Shown here: positions 41,987 to 51,563 of the stretch, piece by piece
Numbering within the stretch: position 1 is the stretch's first letter
How the letters are laid out: each line of letters begins with the position of its first letter
Source of the DNA: Gemmiger sp. An50
GTDB lineage: Bacteria > Bacillota > Clostridia > Oscillospirales > Ruminococcaceae
Assembly: GCF_002161595.1 (NCBI RefSeq)
Contig: NZ_NFID01000001.1
Location: 310,001-374,000, forward strand
Length of the DNA stretch: 64,000 nucleotides
Reading direction: 5' to 3'
Translations under genes and position numbers: made by a program
The notes under the pieces: generated by a model
Database searches by the model: none
Told to the model about the DNA's origin: nothing
What the model saw: only the letters and a program-made list of their open reading frames with translations

Positions 41987-42902
41987 TGCCCTCTCCCCCC
42001 GTAATCTGCTTGAAATAGTCCTCGAGGGTATCATTGCAGATTTGGGAGCTGATAACAGCCACATCCTGCACCACAAGGGCCTTGTTGATTGCCGCCATAT
42101 CCAGTGCGGTGTCATAGAGCCGCAGGCTATGTTCGTCCTGCACCGCATAATCCGTCACATGGAACTGCCGTTCCAAAATCAGTGAGGCTTTGGGGACATC
42201 CGACACCTGAAGCTGGATGTATTTCCGATTTTTCTTTTCCAAATCCTCCATGCTGCTTTCTTCCAGCAGTACGCCGTGGTCGATGATGCCAATATCATCC
42301 GCCAGAAGTGCGATTTCGGAAAGAATGTGGCTGGAAATCAGGATGGTTTTGCCGCGATCCACACTTAAATCCTTGATAAATTTCCGCACTTCGGCAATGC
42401 CGATGGGGTCAAGCCCGTTGGTCGGTTCATCCAGGATCAAAAGCTCCGGGTCATGCAGGATGGCGTTGGCAATGCCGAGGCGCTGCTTCATACCGAGAGA
42501 ATACTTGCTGAACAGCTTTTTGTCCCGGTAAGGAAGTCCCACGACTTCCAGTGCGTTTTTGACGGCGTTGGGCCGGGGCGTCCCGCGTAGCTTCGCAAAG
42601 ATTTCAAGGTTTTCTGTGCCGGTCAGGTTCGGGTAAAAGCCGGGAGTTTCGATGATAGCCCCAATACGGGGATAAATGCGTTTCTCATGGCCTTTGATGT
42701 TCTGGCCGAACACATCCACTTCGCCAGAAGTGATTGGCGTAAGGCCCAAAATCATTTTCATAATGGTGGTCTTACCGGCTCCATTTCGGCCCAAAAGCCC
42801 GTAAATCCGGCCCGGCTTCACATGAATATCCACAGAGCTGACGGCGGTTTGCTCGCCGTAAATCTTCGTCAGCTTTTTGGTTTCAATCACAAAGTCACTC
42901 AT
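41979..42902 (-). CDS. ABC transporter ATPase, BcrA/LanF type
   Basis: A 307-aa ATPase: Walker A GLLGRNGAGKTTIMKM, Q-loop region IGAIIETPGFYPNLTG, signature YSLGMKQRLGIA, Walker B LLILDEPTNGLDP, switch His in LISSHILSEI. The ETPGFY E-loop is characteristic of the bacitracin/lantibiotic resistance family. It energises the two adjacent permeases at the cytoplasmic membrane. Confidence 0.9.
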   Translation of the reverse strand: MSDFVIETKKLTKIYGEQTAVSSVDIHVKPGRIYGLLGRNGAGKTTIMKMILGLTPITSGEVDVFGQNIKGHEKRIYPRIGAIIETPGFYPNLTGTENLEIFAKLRGTPRPNAVKNALEVVGLPYRDKKLFSKYSLGMKQRLGIANAILHDPELLILDEPTNGLDPIGIAEVRKFIKDLSVDRGKTILISSHILSEIALLADDIGIIDHGVLLEESSMEDLEKKNRKYIQLQVSDVPKASLILERQFHVTDYAVQDEHSLRLYDTALDMAAINKALVVQDVAVISSQICNDTLEDYFKQITGGEGIA

Positions 42903-42919
42903 AAAGATGCCTCTCTTTC

Positions 42920-43345
42920 TTATTCTGCTTCATTTTTCCAAATGACATAGTTGTAAAGACTGCCATCCGGGGAATAGTTGATGAACACTTTGAAATCGCC
43001 CTTTTCACAGGGAATGACAAATTCAACACGGATTTGGTCGGAGTGTTCCGGCACATAACAGGACACCTCCGGGGAAGCGTCCTCCGGCAGTCCGCCCAGC
43101 TTATCGGCTTCTTCCTCCCATGTTTCCTGTATCGCCTCCGCAGAAGTGTTGTCCTGTACGCCCTGCGGCAGCGCATTGAAGAAAGTTTCAAAATCTCCAT
43201 CCATCATCTGGTTAAAGTATTCGGTTGCTTCCTCTGTAATGGCCTGCTGGTCGGGGGCCTTGATGGAAGATGGGGCGGCCTGCTGGCAGGCGCAAAGTGA
43301 AAAAGTGAACAGAACACAGAGGAATAAACTAATCAATCGTTTCAT
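42920..43345 (-). CDS. Lipoprotein (DUF3887-like) of module I
   Basis: A 141-aa protein with a signal peptide (MKRLISLFLCVLFTFSLCAC) and a lipobox with Cys at about residue 20, so it is probably attached to the outer face of the membrane. The mature part (EEATEYFNQMMDGDFETFFN, then a beta domain) resembles DUF3887. Placed among ABC resistance genes, it may act like the LanI immunity lipoproteins that bind the peptide. Confidence 0.7.
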   Translation of the reverse strand: MKRLISLFLCVLFTFSLCACQQAAPSSIKAPDQQAITEEATEYFNQMMDGDFETFFNALPQGVQDNTSAEAIQETWEEEADKLGGLPEDASPEVSCYVPEHSDQIRVEFVIPCEKGDFKVFINYSPDGSLYNYVIWKNEAE

Positions 43346-43357
43346 AGGTCTTTCCTT

Positions 43358-44125
43358 TCAGTAAGATTGCTTTTTTAGAGCCACGACGGATGCGGCGGCA
43401 AATGCGGCACCAATCAGGAGCAGCGAACCGGAACAAACAAGCGGTGAAGTGTGGGGCAAAACACCTTGCATCAGGCTTTCTACCATAACCGCGGCTGCTT
43501 CGGAAATATGGGGATAAATCCCCATCACGCTTGCCAGCGGGTGTATTCCCGTAAGGTAGGCTGGGGCAATGACTACGGGAACCAGATAAAGCAGCGTTGC
43601 GCCAATCGGCAGGATATATCCTTTTGACAGCGTGGCAAGAAATACTATCGGGAGCATGGCTATGGGGATTAGAAGCCCGCCCGCCAGATACAAAAGGCCA
43701 GCATCCATCAGCGTTTTGGCGTTCAAGTCGGGAAAGCCCCCGGCGATCACCCCGCCGACAACGCACAAAAGAAAGGTAATCAGGCACAGTCCCACAGACA
43801 TCAGGATCACCACAGCGACTTTTGAAAAGTATAGCTGCGCTTTTGTGATCGGGATGATAAGCAGTTCTTTCAGCGTGTCGTTCTTGTGTTCGTCAAAAAA
43901 CAAGGTTGTGGCGAACATTCCCAGCACGATCGGCAGGAACAGGCTGGACAAGTTCTTAAACGCCAGTGTGTAAAGGTCGCCAAAGCTATCCATGTAGGGG
44001 CTGCTCCTTGCAATGCTGCAAGCCCGCTCAATCGCAAATGCTCCAAACAGCAGCGTCAGAGCCAGAATACACCAGACAATCTTATTTCGCTTCCATTTCT
44101 GGATTTCAGTTGCAATGATCGTCAT
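43358..44125 (-). CDS. ABC-2 permease of module I
   Basis: ATG 44125 follows GAAAGGAGG; 255 aa. N-terminal TEIQKWKRNKIVWCILALTL, six hydrophobic segments and DEHKNDTLKELLIIPI are the LanE/BcrB permease pattern. It is the third permease in the module, first after the two-component genes, so the exporter may have variant subunit combinations. Confidence 0.8.
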   Translation of the reverse strand: MTIIATEIQKWKRNKIVWCILALTLLFGAFAIERACSIARSSPYMDSFGDLYTLAFKNLSSLFLPIVLGMFATTLFFDEHKNDTLKELLIIPITKAQLYFSKVAVVILMSVGLCLITFLLCVVGGVIAGGFPDLNAKTLMDAGLLYLAGGLLIPIAMLPIVFLATLSKGYILPIGATLLYLVPVVIAPAYLTGIHPLASVMGIYPHISEAAAVMVESLMQGVLPHTSPLVCSGSLLLIGAAFAAASVVALKKQSY

Positions 44126-44217
44126 GCGGTTTCCTCCTTTCATGGTTCCCATTATAAAGGGCAAACCTTGCCATAACCTTGCCGAGAAAAAATTTTTTCA
44201 AAAAAAGCTCTGTGATT

Positions 44218-45147
44218 TCACAGAGCTTTCGGAAGCATGATGGTAAATGTTGTTCCAGCTTCAAGGATACTGTCTGCCGTAATGGTTCCTTTATGGACGC
44301 TTACCAGTTCCTTAGCAATGGAGAGGCCCAGCCCGTTCCCTTTGGCAGATCGGGAGTGGTCGCATTGATACATCCGCTCAAAGATATGGGGGAGATCAGC
44401 GGCGGAAATCCCTTTCCCGTTATCAGCCACTATGATTTTTGCCTGCTGCTCCGTTTCGGTCACGGTCAGGGTCACTTGTCTTGCGCCGCTGTGCGTCAGG
44501 ATATTTTGCAGCAGGTTATTGAGAATACGGGTGTAGGCGGTAGGGTCAACCCTCGTCATGTATTCTGTTTCGGGTATCTCAATTTCATAGATGAGATCGT
44601 GGCTTTCCAGCAGCGGCACCCAGTCAGCCATGATGTCGCGGGAAAGCTCGTTCAGGTCGCAGACTTCAAAATGAAAAATCTGCTCCCCGGCATCCAGCTT
44701 CACCCATTCAAACAGGGCGGTCACAAAGTCTTTCAGGTGGTGGGCTTTTTCCATAGCCACCCGGATATATTCTTCCTGCTCGGCCCCTGTCACCATCTTG
44801 CTTTCCACGGCTTCCAAATAGCCCACCAGAGAGGCAAGCGGCGTTTTCACATCATGGGAAAGGCTTGTCATAAGCCGTTTATAAGCCTGCTCGGATTGCT
44901 TCTGCTGTATCAGTCGGGATTGGCTGCTCATAGCAATCTCGTTGATGTCATAGCAGATTTGTTTCGTCAGATCGCTTTCCCGCGCCAGTACACGGCGGTT
45001 CAAGTTCCCGTTCTTTATATCTGCCAGAGCGTCTTTGATAAGGGAAAGCTGGCCCCGGACGCGGTGAAGTTTTGCCAAAAGGTAGCCGATCACCAGCAGA
45101 GCAATCAATAGGGTCAGCAGCAGATAAAGATTTAACTCCATGCTCAT
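44218..45147 (-). CDS. Sensor histidine kinase of module I
   Basis: A 309-aa protein with one N-terminal membrane helix (LYLLLTLLIALLVIGYLLA), almost no extracellular loop, a short linker, the phosphoacceptor His in TSLSHDVKTPLASLVGYL, and ATPase motifs NLLQNILTHS, VADNGKGI, GNGLGLSIAKELV. Lack of a sensing loop is typical of intramembrane-sensing kinases that work with ABC resistance pumps. It overlaps the response regulator by 4 nt. Confidence 0.9.
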   Translation of the reverse strand: MSMELNLYLLLTLLIALLVIGYLLAKLHRVRGQLSLIKDALADIKNGNLNRRVLARESDLTKQICYDINEIAMSSQSRLIQQKQSEQAYKRLMTSLSHDVKTPLASLVGYLEAVESKMVTGAEQEEYIRVAMEKAHHLKDFVTALFEWVKLDAGEQIFHFEVCDLNELSRDIMADWVPLLESHDLIYEIEIPETEYMTRVDPTAYTRILNNLLQNILTHSGARQVTLTVTETEQQAKIIVADNGKGISAADLPHIFERMYQCDHSRSAKGNGLGLSIAKELVSVHKGTITADSILEAGTTFTIMLPKAL

Positions 45148-45845
45148 GCCTCCTTGTTGAACCGATACCCCACACCCCGGACGGTTTGGATATAAAACGG
45201 CTGTTCTGGATTTGGCTCAATCTTCTTCCGTAGTTTACTGATAAAGGCCATGATATTGTTATCGTCAAAGTCGTATTCTTCCGTCCATACCTGCGTGTAA
45301 AGTTGCTTTTTTGTAAATACCCGTCCCTTATTGGACGCCAAAACCAGAAGCAAATCAAATTCCTTGCCGGTTAGCTCTATCGGGATATTTTGGACAGTCA
45401 CCGTCCGATTGACTTTATCAATCACCATATCTTTCAGAAGCATGGTGGCGGCCTCGTTCCCGGTCACGGGATTTAGGGTGGTGTAGCGCCGGATTAGGGA
45501 ATTGACGCGGGCCATCAGCTCGTTAATGCCGAAAGGCTTTGTCAGGTAATCGTCCGCCCCCAGCCGCAGGCCGGAAACCTTATCTTCCTCGTCGCTTTTG
45601 GCGGTCAGCATCAGCACCGGCACATTATTTTTCTCCCGGATTTTTTGCAATACCTGAAAGCCGTCCATACCCGGCATCATCACATCCAGAATAATCAGGC
45701 AACAGGTGTCTTTGTTTTCTCCCAGCAGCTGTAAGCCCTCTAAACCGCCATACGCCACCACCGCAGACAAGTTTTCCTGTTCCACGCATTTCTTCATCAA
45801 GGCACAAAGTTCCTTATCATCGTCTATAATCAAAACACTATTCAT
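45144..45845 (-). CDS. OmpR-family response regulator of module I
   Basis: A 233-aa protein: receiver domain with LIIDDDKEL, phosphoacceptor in ILDVMMPGMDGFQV, Thr/Lys in MLTAKSDEED and LTKPFGINELMARV; C-terminal OmpR winged helix (LTGKEFDLLLVLAS, MAFISKLRKKI, TVRGVGYRFN). Coupled with the kinase, it should activate the ABC and lipoprotein genes downstream in response to antimicrobial peptide. Confidence 0.9.
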   Translation of the reverse strand: MNSVLIIDDDKELCALMKKCVEQENLSAVVAYGGLEGLQLLGENKDTCCLIILDVMMPGMDGFQVLQKIREKNNVPVLMLTAKSDEEDKVSGLRLGADDYLTKPFGINELMARVNSLIRRYTTLNPVTGNEAATMLLKDMVIDKVNRTVTVQNIPIELTGKEFDLLLVLASNKGRVFTKKQLYTQVWTEEYDFDDNNIMAFISKLRKKIEPNPEQPFYIQTVRGVGYRFNKEA

Positions 45846-46026
45846 GTTTCAAAGCCCTCCCTTGCTTTGTCCTGCCGTCCACTGGCTTTTGGGCGTCTTT
45901 GGGAATTAACCATAGTGTTGCCATTTTCACAGCGCCGGGAATACGGCCAGCAGCGCAGTAATAATTTATTTGACGGGCAGAAACGCCCCATTTTTCACTG
46001 GCTTCTTTAATCGTCATATAGTCCAT
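45838..46026 (-). CDS. Small HTH (MerR/excisionase-like) DNA-binding protein
   Basis: ATG 46026 after GGAGGTGAAGGT; 62 aa. The core MTIKEASEKWGVSARQINYY, CAAGRIPGAVKMATLWLIPK is a HTH_17-type fold. It overlaps the response regulator by 8 nt and is the first gene of module I, suggesting a regulator rather than a recombination protein. Confidence 0.75.
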   Translation of the reverse strand: MDYMTIKEASEKWGVSARQINYYCAAGRIPGAVKMATLWLIPKDAQKPVDGRTKQGRALKHE

Positions 46027-46128
46027 ACCTTCACCTCCAACATAATTCATTATATTTCTTTCTCTCGAAGAATACAATATGTGGAATGTAAATAATAGCG
46101 GATAGGGATAGGTAAAATGGCATACCGG

Positions 46129-46739
46129 TCAACAATATATGACAAAATCGGGCATTATCCACACAGCAGAAAAAGCGAAAATTTAAGGGTGCGGCAGGGA
46201 ATACCGCACCCTATCTATACTTCAAATTTATAGCCCACGCCATAGACGCTTTTCACATAATCCGGCAAGTCGGGGGCAACCCGGAGCTTCTTTCGCAGGT
46301 TGCTTATATGATTGTTGATCGCTTTTCGGGAATAGTAGGAATAATCCTCGTGCCATACCAGATCCAGGAGCATTTCATAAGTGAACACCCGCTTTGGATT
46401 CAGTATGAGCAAAGCAAAGATTTCAAATTCCTTGACCGTTAGCGGAATTATCTGGCTCCGTACAGTAACAAGGCGCTGCTCTAAGCAGAAATATAAAGCA
46501 CTTTCCCGGATTTCCGTCAATGGCTGATCTGCCTGCGGCGGGATAAAATACTGGCCTCGAAGAAGTGTAGAGTATGGGACATCAGCCGGAATATTGCCAG
46601 CATCATAGTCACGAACAAACTGAGCCAGTTCCTTCTTTTGGCAGGGAGAAAGCAGAGCAAAGAGCTTTTCACCGATTTGTCTGCCGGAATCTTTTAAATC
46701 CAGAACGGCTAATTTCCCATATTGTCACCACCTCCTTAG
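46129..46739. repeat. 611-bp direct repeat, right copy (winged-helix copy 2 and its terminator)
   Basis: The counterpart of 39467-40076. The two share all features, including the terminator hairpin and the GGAGG leader, with only scattered substitutions. The direct orientation would let homologous recombination remove or exchange the 6-kb module between them. Confidence 0.8.
46215..46720 (-). CDS. Winged-helix (OmpR/PhoB-type) protein, copy 2, apparently expressed by -1 frameshift
   Basis: ATG 46720 follows GGAGGTGGTGACAAT and reads ATG GGA AAT TAG; the 168-aa protein lies in the -1 frame after the G GGA AAT heptamer (506 nt from ATG to stop). The product is nearly identical to copy 1 (EMLLDL for EMFLDL, terminal FEV for FDV). 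Without a shift, only a TTG start near codon 67 would give the winged helix alone (46520). It lies 15 nt after the DtxR-type gene, whose stop overlaps the ribosome site, so it is the last gene of module II. Confidence 0.75.
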
Positions 46740-47098
46740 TCCTCTAAAGCATCTTTCAGCTTTTGAAAGGATTCATTGCTAATAACATGTTCAATCCGGC
46801 AGGCGTCGGCCTCCGCAATCCTGGGGTCAACGCCTGCTGCGATAAGCTGCTCGGTAAAAAAGCAATGGCGCTCGTAGATTTTTTCGGCAACCTCGCGGCC
46901 CACATCGGTCAGATGGAGAAGGTGATCTTCGTCCATTGTGAGAAAGCCGCCGTCCCGCAAGACAGCTACCGCATGGCACACGCTGGGCTTTGACACCTCC
47001 ATGTGCCGGGCCACATCTACGGAGCGTACCATACCGAGTTTCTTTTGGAGAACAAGGATGGTTTCCAGGTAGTCCTCCCCGGACGCATAGAGTTTCAT
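46736..47098 (-). CDS. DtxR/MntR-family metal-dependent regulator
   Basis: ATG 47098 after AAGGAGG; 120 aa. Pattern: ASGEDYLETILVLQKKLG, HTH VRSVDVARHMEVSKPSVCHA, wing FLTMDEDHLLHLTDVGREVA, and the metal-binding helix EKIYERHCFF plus ACRIEHVIS with the usual His/Glu/Cys ligands. It lacks the SH3-like third domain of DtxR, as MntR does. Downstream of an ECF and ABC transport operon, it probably controls that operon in response to metal. Confidence 0.85.
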   Translation of the reverse strand: MKLYASGEDYLETILVLQKKLGMVRSVDVARHMEVSKPSVCHAVAVLRDGGFLTMDEDHLLHLTDVGREVAEKIYERHCFFTEQLIAAGVDPRIAEADACRIEHVISNESFQKLKDALED

Positions 47099-47108
47099 CT
47101 GAACCTCC

Positions 47109-48521
47109 TTATTTAGTTGTGAGATCGTAAACAGAGATTGATTCATTTGATATTTCCATTCGACGAGTACACAACAATCCCATTAACTCACGATCATGTG
47201 TCGCCACAAATACTATTCTATTGGAAGATAACTCTTTGATAAGTTCACAAACTTTGATCATGTTGCCATAATCCAAGCCGCTGGTCGGTTCATCAAAAAT
47301 CATAATATCTTTATTTGCAAGAGTGGCTACTGCCAGAGCAAGTCGCTGCTTTTGACCTCCAGAGAGTGTCATAGGATGTTTATCCTTGTAATCCAATAAG
47401 TCCAGTCGTCTTAGAATTTTCGTGATTTCCTGTTCATCAACAGTTTTATTGAGAAGAGAAAATTCTTCCCATACACTATCCGAAAATAACTGATGGACAA
47501 CATCCTGCATCGTCATGTAACACAGTTCTCGGCGCTTCTTATATGGATATGGCTTTCCATCAAACACAATTCTTCCTGCTTTTTCTTTCATAAGCCCACA
47601 AAGCACACGCAGAAAAGCGGACTTTCCACTTCCATTGCGTCCAGTAACTGCAATAATATCCCCGCGAGCCGCTGCAAAAGATGCGTTGCTGAAAATGGTT
47701 CTATTTTTATAGCTCACGGATAAATTATCAATCTCCAATATGCCTGAATTACACTTCGTAGGCACCTCATCTTTTTCGTTGTCTAATTTGAAGCAACGCA
47801 ATCCAAGCCTAATACGTTCTGAATCCGCTAACGCACGAAATTCATCGCCTGTATATACTTTCTGAATAGCGCCGTGTTCAATATAAACAGCCTTATCCAC
47901 TAAATCCATGAGAAAATATAAGCGATGTTCTGAGATCACAATCGTTTTACCCATTTGCTTCAATTTGAGAAGAATTTCATGCAGCCGGTCAATTCCATCT
48001 TTATCAATATTTGCCGTTGGTTCATCAAGGACATAAATATCCGGATTTACGGCATAAATAGAAGCGAGAGCAAGTATCTGTTTTTCGCCACCAGAAAGGC
48101 CAAAAACACTTCGACCCAACAGATTTTCAATCATAAGATCGTGAGCTACTTCTTGAACGCGGGCATTTATTTTGTTTGGCTCTATTCCTAAATTTTCCAT
48201 TCCAAAAACCAGTTCGCTATCAGAGTCAAGATTAAAAAATTGAGTTTTAGGATTTTGAAAAACTGAGCCTACATCTTCTGATATTTCATAAACTGGTGTT
48301 TTGGCAATTTCTTTTCCTTTAACAACAACAGAGCCAGAATATTTTCCTTCTGTGAAATGCGGAATCAATCCGTTGATGCACTTGGTTGCAGTTGTCTTAC
48401 CGCAGGCACTTCTTCCACAAAGAAGGACAAATTCCCCCTTTTTTATTTGCAGGTCAAGGGAATTTAACTGTTCTTCACCTGTATTTCCATAGGAAAATGA
48501 CAGGTTTTCAAATGTTATCAT
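47109..48521 (-). CDS. ECF transporter ATPase, two fused nucleotide-binding domains
   Basis: A 470-aa protein with two complete ABC domains. Domain 1: LLCGRSACGKTTATKC, VFGLSGGEKQILALAS, IYVLDEPTANID. Domain 2 (from about 265): AVTGRNGSGKSAFLRV, TLSGGQKQRLALAVA, IMIFDEPTSGLD. This is the EcfA1A2 fusion of energy-coupling-factor importers, working with the EcfT (48536) and S-component (49219) proteins next to it. Confidence 0.9.
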   Translation of the reverse strand: MITFENLSFSYGNTGEEQLNSLDLQIKKGEFVLLCGRSACGKTTATKCINGLIPHFTEGKYSGSVVVKGKEIAKTPVYEISEDVGSVFQNPKTQFFNLDSDSELVFGMENLGIEPNKINARVQEVAHDLMIENLLGRSVFGLSGGEKQILALASIYAVNPDIYVLDEPTANIDKDGIDRLHEILLKLKQMGKTIVISEHRLYFLMDLVDKAVYIEHGAIQKVYTGDEFRALADSERIRLGLRCFKLDNEKDEVPTKCNSGILEIDNLSVSYKNRTIFSNASFAAARGDIIAVTGRNGSGKSAFLRVLCGLMKEKAGRIVFDGKPYPYKKRRELCYMTMQDVVHQLFSDSVWEEFSLLNKTVDEQEITKILRRLDLLDYKDKHPMTLSGGQKQRLALAVATLANKDIMIFDEPTSGLDYGNMIKVCELIKELSSNRIVFVATHDRELMGLLCTRRMEISNESISVYDLTTK

Positions 48522-48535
48522 AAAATCCCCCCTTC

Positions 48536-49219
48536 TTAAAGCAACACAAAAGCAATAATAAGAAGTACAATAGCGACAAAGCAGAGTACATAATCCTGTA
48601 TATGGAACCGCATAGATACTGCACAGGTTTTAGGGCGTGGATTATCTATACCACGCGCAGTAATAGCCTGACTTAATTCATCTGCTGTTGTCGAGGCTGA
48701 TAACATGAGCGGTACATAGATATACTCCAATTTTTGAAAAACACCATGTACATTTCTCAATTTCATCGCATCGCTGATTGCCTGTTGTTCTTCACGCAAA
48801 GTAGGGAAGTAGCGTACTGTGATTGCTAACGGTATAATTACAGTCTGAGGTAAATGCCACCTTTGCAATGCGTGCATAAGCAACCGAATAGGTGTCGTCT
48901 GAACGAGCAAAGTTGCTAATGTTACGCAGGGAAGCAACTTGCGGAAAGTAATGACAACAATATTCAGCGAAGTTAATATAATTTCCGGGCAAAATGGCAG
49001 CAAAAAGTATTTGATTGCAAGTAGAGCTATATATGTAACCGCGCTTTTTAGGGCAGCCTTATAAACGCCACATAACAACAGGAGAATAATTAAAGCTGCC
49101 ATTACAATTATTTCAGCCCAGACATAGCTATTTGTGAAAACATAAATATTGATCCCCAACAGCAGGAGAATTTTGGTTCGTGGGTCAAGAACCAAAATTC
49201 CCTTTTTCATTGTACCCAT
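48536..49219 (-). CDS. ecfT: ECF transporter transmembrane protein EcfT
   Basis: A 227-aa protein with about five membrane segments and the EcfT coupling motif region (SDAMKLRNVHG and ELSQAITARGID, the latter matching the A-R-G box). It starts at the last base of the S-component stop (TAATG overlap). It links the ATPase to the substrate-binding S-component. Confidence 0.85.
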   Translation of the reverse strand: MGTMKKGILVLDPRTKILLLLGINIYVFTNSYVWAEIIVMAALIILLLLCGVYKAALKSAVTYIALLAIKYFLLPFCPEIILTSLNIVVITFRKLLPCVTLATLLVQTTPIRLLMHALQRWHLPQTVIIPLAITVRYFPTLREEQQAISDAMKLRNVHGVFQKLEYIYVPLMLSASTTADELSQAITARGIDNPRPKTCAVSMRFHIQDYVLCFVAIVLLIIAFVLL

Positions 49220-49812
49220 TAAACGATTCCTGCCTTTTCAAAATGCTTTTTTAACATTTTGCGTCCAATTAAAGTTCCAATAAAACCGCCAACAAAAGCA
49301 ACCGCCAACATTCCAATAAATGAGCCAACTGAGATCATAGACTGTAGCCCTTCCACATACTCTACACCCATACCCATTTCTTCAATGGATTTCATATAAG
49401 ATTCTTGAAACAGCCACATAGGTAAAGGAGAACCAATAAAACCAATCGCAGAAAAACCGCCAGCTAATGCAATGCCTTTGAAGGATTTATATCCGAATAT
49501 TTTTCTTGCAATTTCTCCCAGAATGCCGGCAACAGCAAATGTAACGATAATCACCCATGTGCATTCTCCTGTCGCAAAAAACAGGATACCGCTGATAATT
49601 GCAAGAAGGAGAGCAGATCCCATTTTAGGCACTTTTGCCAACAAAAGAGTAAAAAATGCTCCGCCGAACAGACCTGCGATTCCTGGCCAAAGCAACCAAA
49701 GAACGGGTGTGATTCCCACAGGAAGCATCACTACCATTGCGATGGCCATATACAATGCTGAAAAAATCCCAATGTTCACTAAGTCTTTGACTTTAAGTTT
49801 GTTGTTTTCCAT
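49219..49812 (-). CDS. MptD-like (Trep_Strep) ECF substrate-binding S-component
   Basis: I use ATG 49812 (MENNKLKVKDLV); a TTG at 49851 is possible. The 197-aa protein has six hydrophobic segments and sequence features of the MptD/Trep_Strep S-component group (VKDLVNIGIFSALYMAIAMV, GITPVLWLLWPGIAGL, IGFIGSPLPMWLF). The substrate of this group is not known to me; the DtxR-type regulator and the siderophore-type ABC pair suggest a metal or metallophore. Confidence 0.8.
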   Translation of the reverse strand: MENNKLKVKDLVNIGIFSALYMAIAMVVMLPVGITPVLWLLWPGIAGLFGGAFFTLLLAKVPKMGSALLLAIISGILFFATGECTWVIIVTFAVAGILGEIARKIFGYKSFKGIALAGGFSAIGFIGSPLPMWLFQESYMKSIEEMGMGVEYVEGLQSMISVGSFIGMLAVAFVGGFIGTLIGRKMLKKHFEKAGIV

Positions 49813-49838
49813 AATACTCTTTATCCTTTCCTTGTGTT

Positions 49839-51563
49839 TTATAATTTCCAAGAGGACGCTGTCTGCCGTATTTTTACAAACCTACGGTAAATGCCATCCT
49901 GTTGAAGCAATGTTTCATGTGTCCCCTGTTGGACAACATGCCCGTTATCCAGAACGATAATCTGGTCGGCATCCTTGATTGTGGAAAGCCGATGGGCAAT
50001 GATAACCAGCGTTTTGCCACATGTTAGTTCGTTGATAGCTGTCAACAATGCGTGCTGGTTTTCAGGATCAACACTGGATGTGGCCTCATCCAAAATGATA
50101 ATAGGAGCATCCTTTAGGATTGCTCTAGCAATAGAAATACGTTGCTTTTCACCACCAGATAGTGTTGAACCACCTTCACCAACAATTGTCTGATATCCAT
50201 TTGGTAATTTTTCGATAAATTCATTGCAGCATGCTCGACGTGCCGCTTCAACAACTTCTTCATGCGTGGCAGTAGGTTTTCCAAATTTTATATTGTTTTC
50301 TATAGTATCGTGAAACAGGTATACCTTCTGAAACACAATGCTCATCAGTTTCATCAATTCCTCAAACTCTATTTCTTTGATATTTTTGCCACCAATCATA
50401 ATTTCGCCTTGCTGCACATCCCAAAATCTTGTAATCAAATTACATAGAGTTGTTTTTCCAGAGCCAGACGGTCCTACAATAGCCGTTACTCGATGTTCTG
50501 GGATTTTTAATGTAACATTCTGAATGATGGGACGATTTTCATAGCCAAAGGATATATTATGAAGTTCAATATTATAATTCTGTATTCTATCTATGGTGTC
50601 ATTACCTGACATCTCCGGAATTTCCAATACAGACTCAACTTGACTAAGAGCAGTATCTACAATTCGTAGCAGAGCAATATTAGAGGCAAGTCCATCCATC
50701 TGTGAGTAAACAAGAAAAGCTGCGAAAAGGAACATAACACAAATAGGAAATGCCATTTCTTGTCTTACATAGAGCAATGCGGAAATCAATACTACTCCAC
50801 AGCTCGCCAGTCGAAATATGTATCTGTAAAAGCTGATTGGCCAGATCGCTGTATTTTCCAGACGAATGTCTGCTTCCTGTTTTTTATGGAATGCTTCTTT
50901 TACTCTGTTCAAACCATCCCGCCCTGTTCCAAAAAGGCGCATAACCATATTGCCCTGTATAAATTCCAATGTTTTCTCTGTCATTTCTTCCTGAGCCTGA
51001 AAACGTACTGGCATTACTTTTTTTGCGTTTTCTTGTACGACACGGAGCAAAAGAATTCCGATTCCAAGGCCCGCTAATGTAATAAGCCCTATTCTCCAGT
51101 TAAAAAGAAGCAATACTAAAGTACAAACCGCAGCATAGATCAGGCTGCCCAAAATGTTTTCTACAACAGACATTGCCGAGGATTCCAAAGCATTCATATC
51201 TGTAGTCATTGCCATCTGGATTTCACCGAGGTTCTTTTCGCTGAAATAACCCATCGGCGCTCTCTTTAATTTTTCACCAGCCTCCAAACGCTTTTCATAA
51301 AAGACATCATAGCTGGAACCAGATATATGTTCAGTTATCTGATACTTACAAATAATCTTGCCTGTAAGACCCACAAGTAAAATCGCAGCAGCAACTCCAA
51401 TTTTCTGTTGGGTAAGGGTATTGATAGAAAAAGAAATATAAAGTATGGCAAATAAGTCCATTGCGGAAAAGAAGGAATGTAATAAGCTGATGATAATTCC
51501 TATTGTAATTTTGTGACGATATTTGCCCGCCATTGCCAAAATTCGCTTTATGGTTTCAAGCAT
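49839..51563 (-). CDS. ABC half-transporter of a YbtPQ/IrtAB-like pair, subunit 2
   Basis: ATG 51563 follows AGAGGTGATTGCA, overlapping the previous gene by 8 nt; 574 aa. Six-helix exporter-type membrane domain, then ATPase: IVGPSGSGKTTLCNLI, TLSGGEKQRISIARAI, IIILDEATSSVDPENQ. It forms a heterodimer with the gene at 51556. Exporter-fold pairs of this type include YbtPQ/IrtAB siderophore importers and drug exporters; context favours the former. Confidence 0.8.
   Translation of the reverse strand: MLETIKRILAMAGKYRHKITIGIIISLLHSFFSAMDLFAILYISFSINTLTQQKIGVAAAILLVGLTGKIICKYQITEHISGSSYDVFYEKRLEAGEKLKRAPMGYFSEKNLGEIQMAMTTDMNALESSAMSVVENILGSLIYAAVCTLVLLLFNWRIGLITLAGLGIGILLLRVVQENAKKVMPVRFQAQEEMTEKTLEFIQGNMVMRLFGTGRDGLNRVKEAFHKKQEADIRLENTAIWPISFYRYIFRLASCGVVLISALLYVRQEMAFPICVMFLFAAFLVYSQMDGLASNIALLRIVDTALSQVESVLEIPEMSGNDTIDRIQNYNIELHNISFGYENRPIIQNVTLKIPEHRVTAIVGPSGSGKTTLCNLITRFWDVQQGEIMIGGKNIKEIEFEELMKLMSIVFQKVYLFHDTIENNIKFGKPTATHEEVVEAARRACCNEFIEKLPNGYQTIVGEGGSTLSGGEKQRISIARAILKDAPIIILDEATSSVDPENQHALLTAINELTCGKTLVIIAHRLSTIKDADQIIVLDNGHVVQQGTHETLLQQDGIYRRFVKIRQTASSWKL

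Noticed and set aside
41987-42148. Upstream extension of the 41255 permease frame
   Set aside because: It lies inside the ATPase gene and encodes a Trp/Arg-rich shadow; TTG 41986 gives the normal family start.
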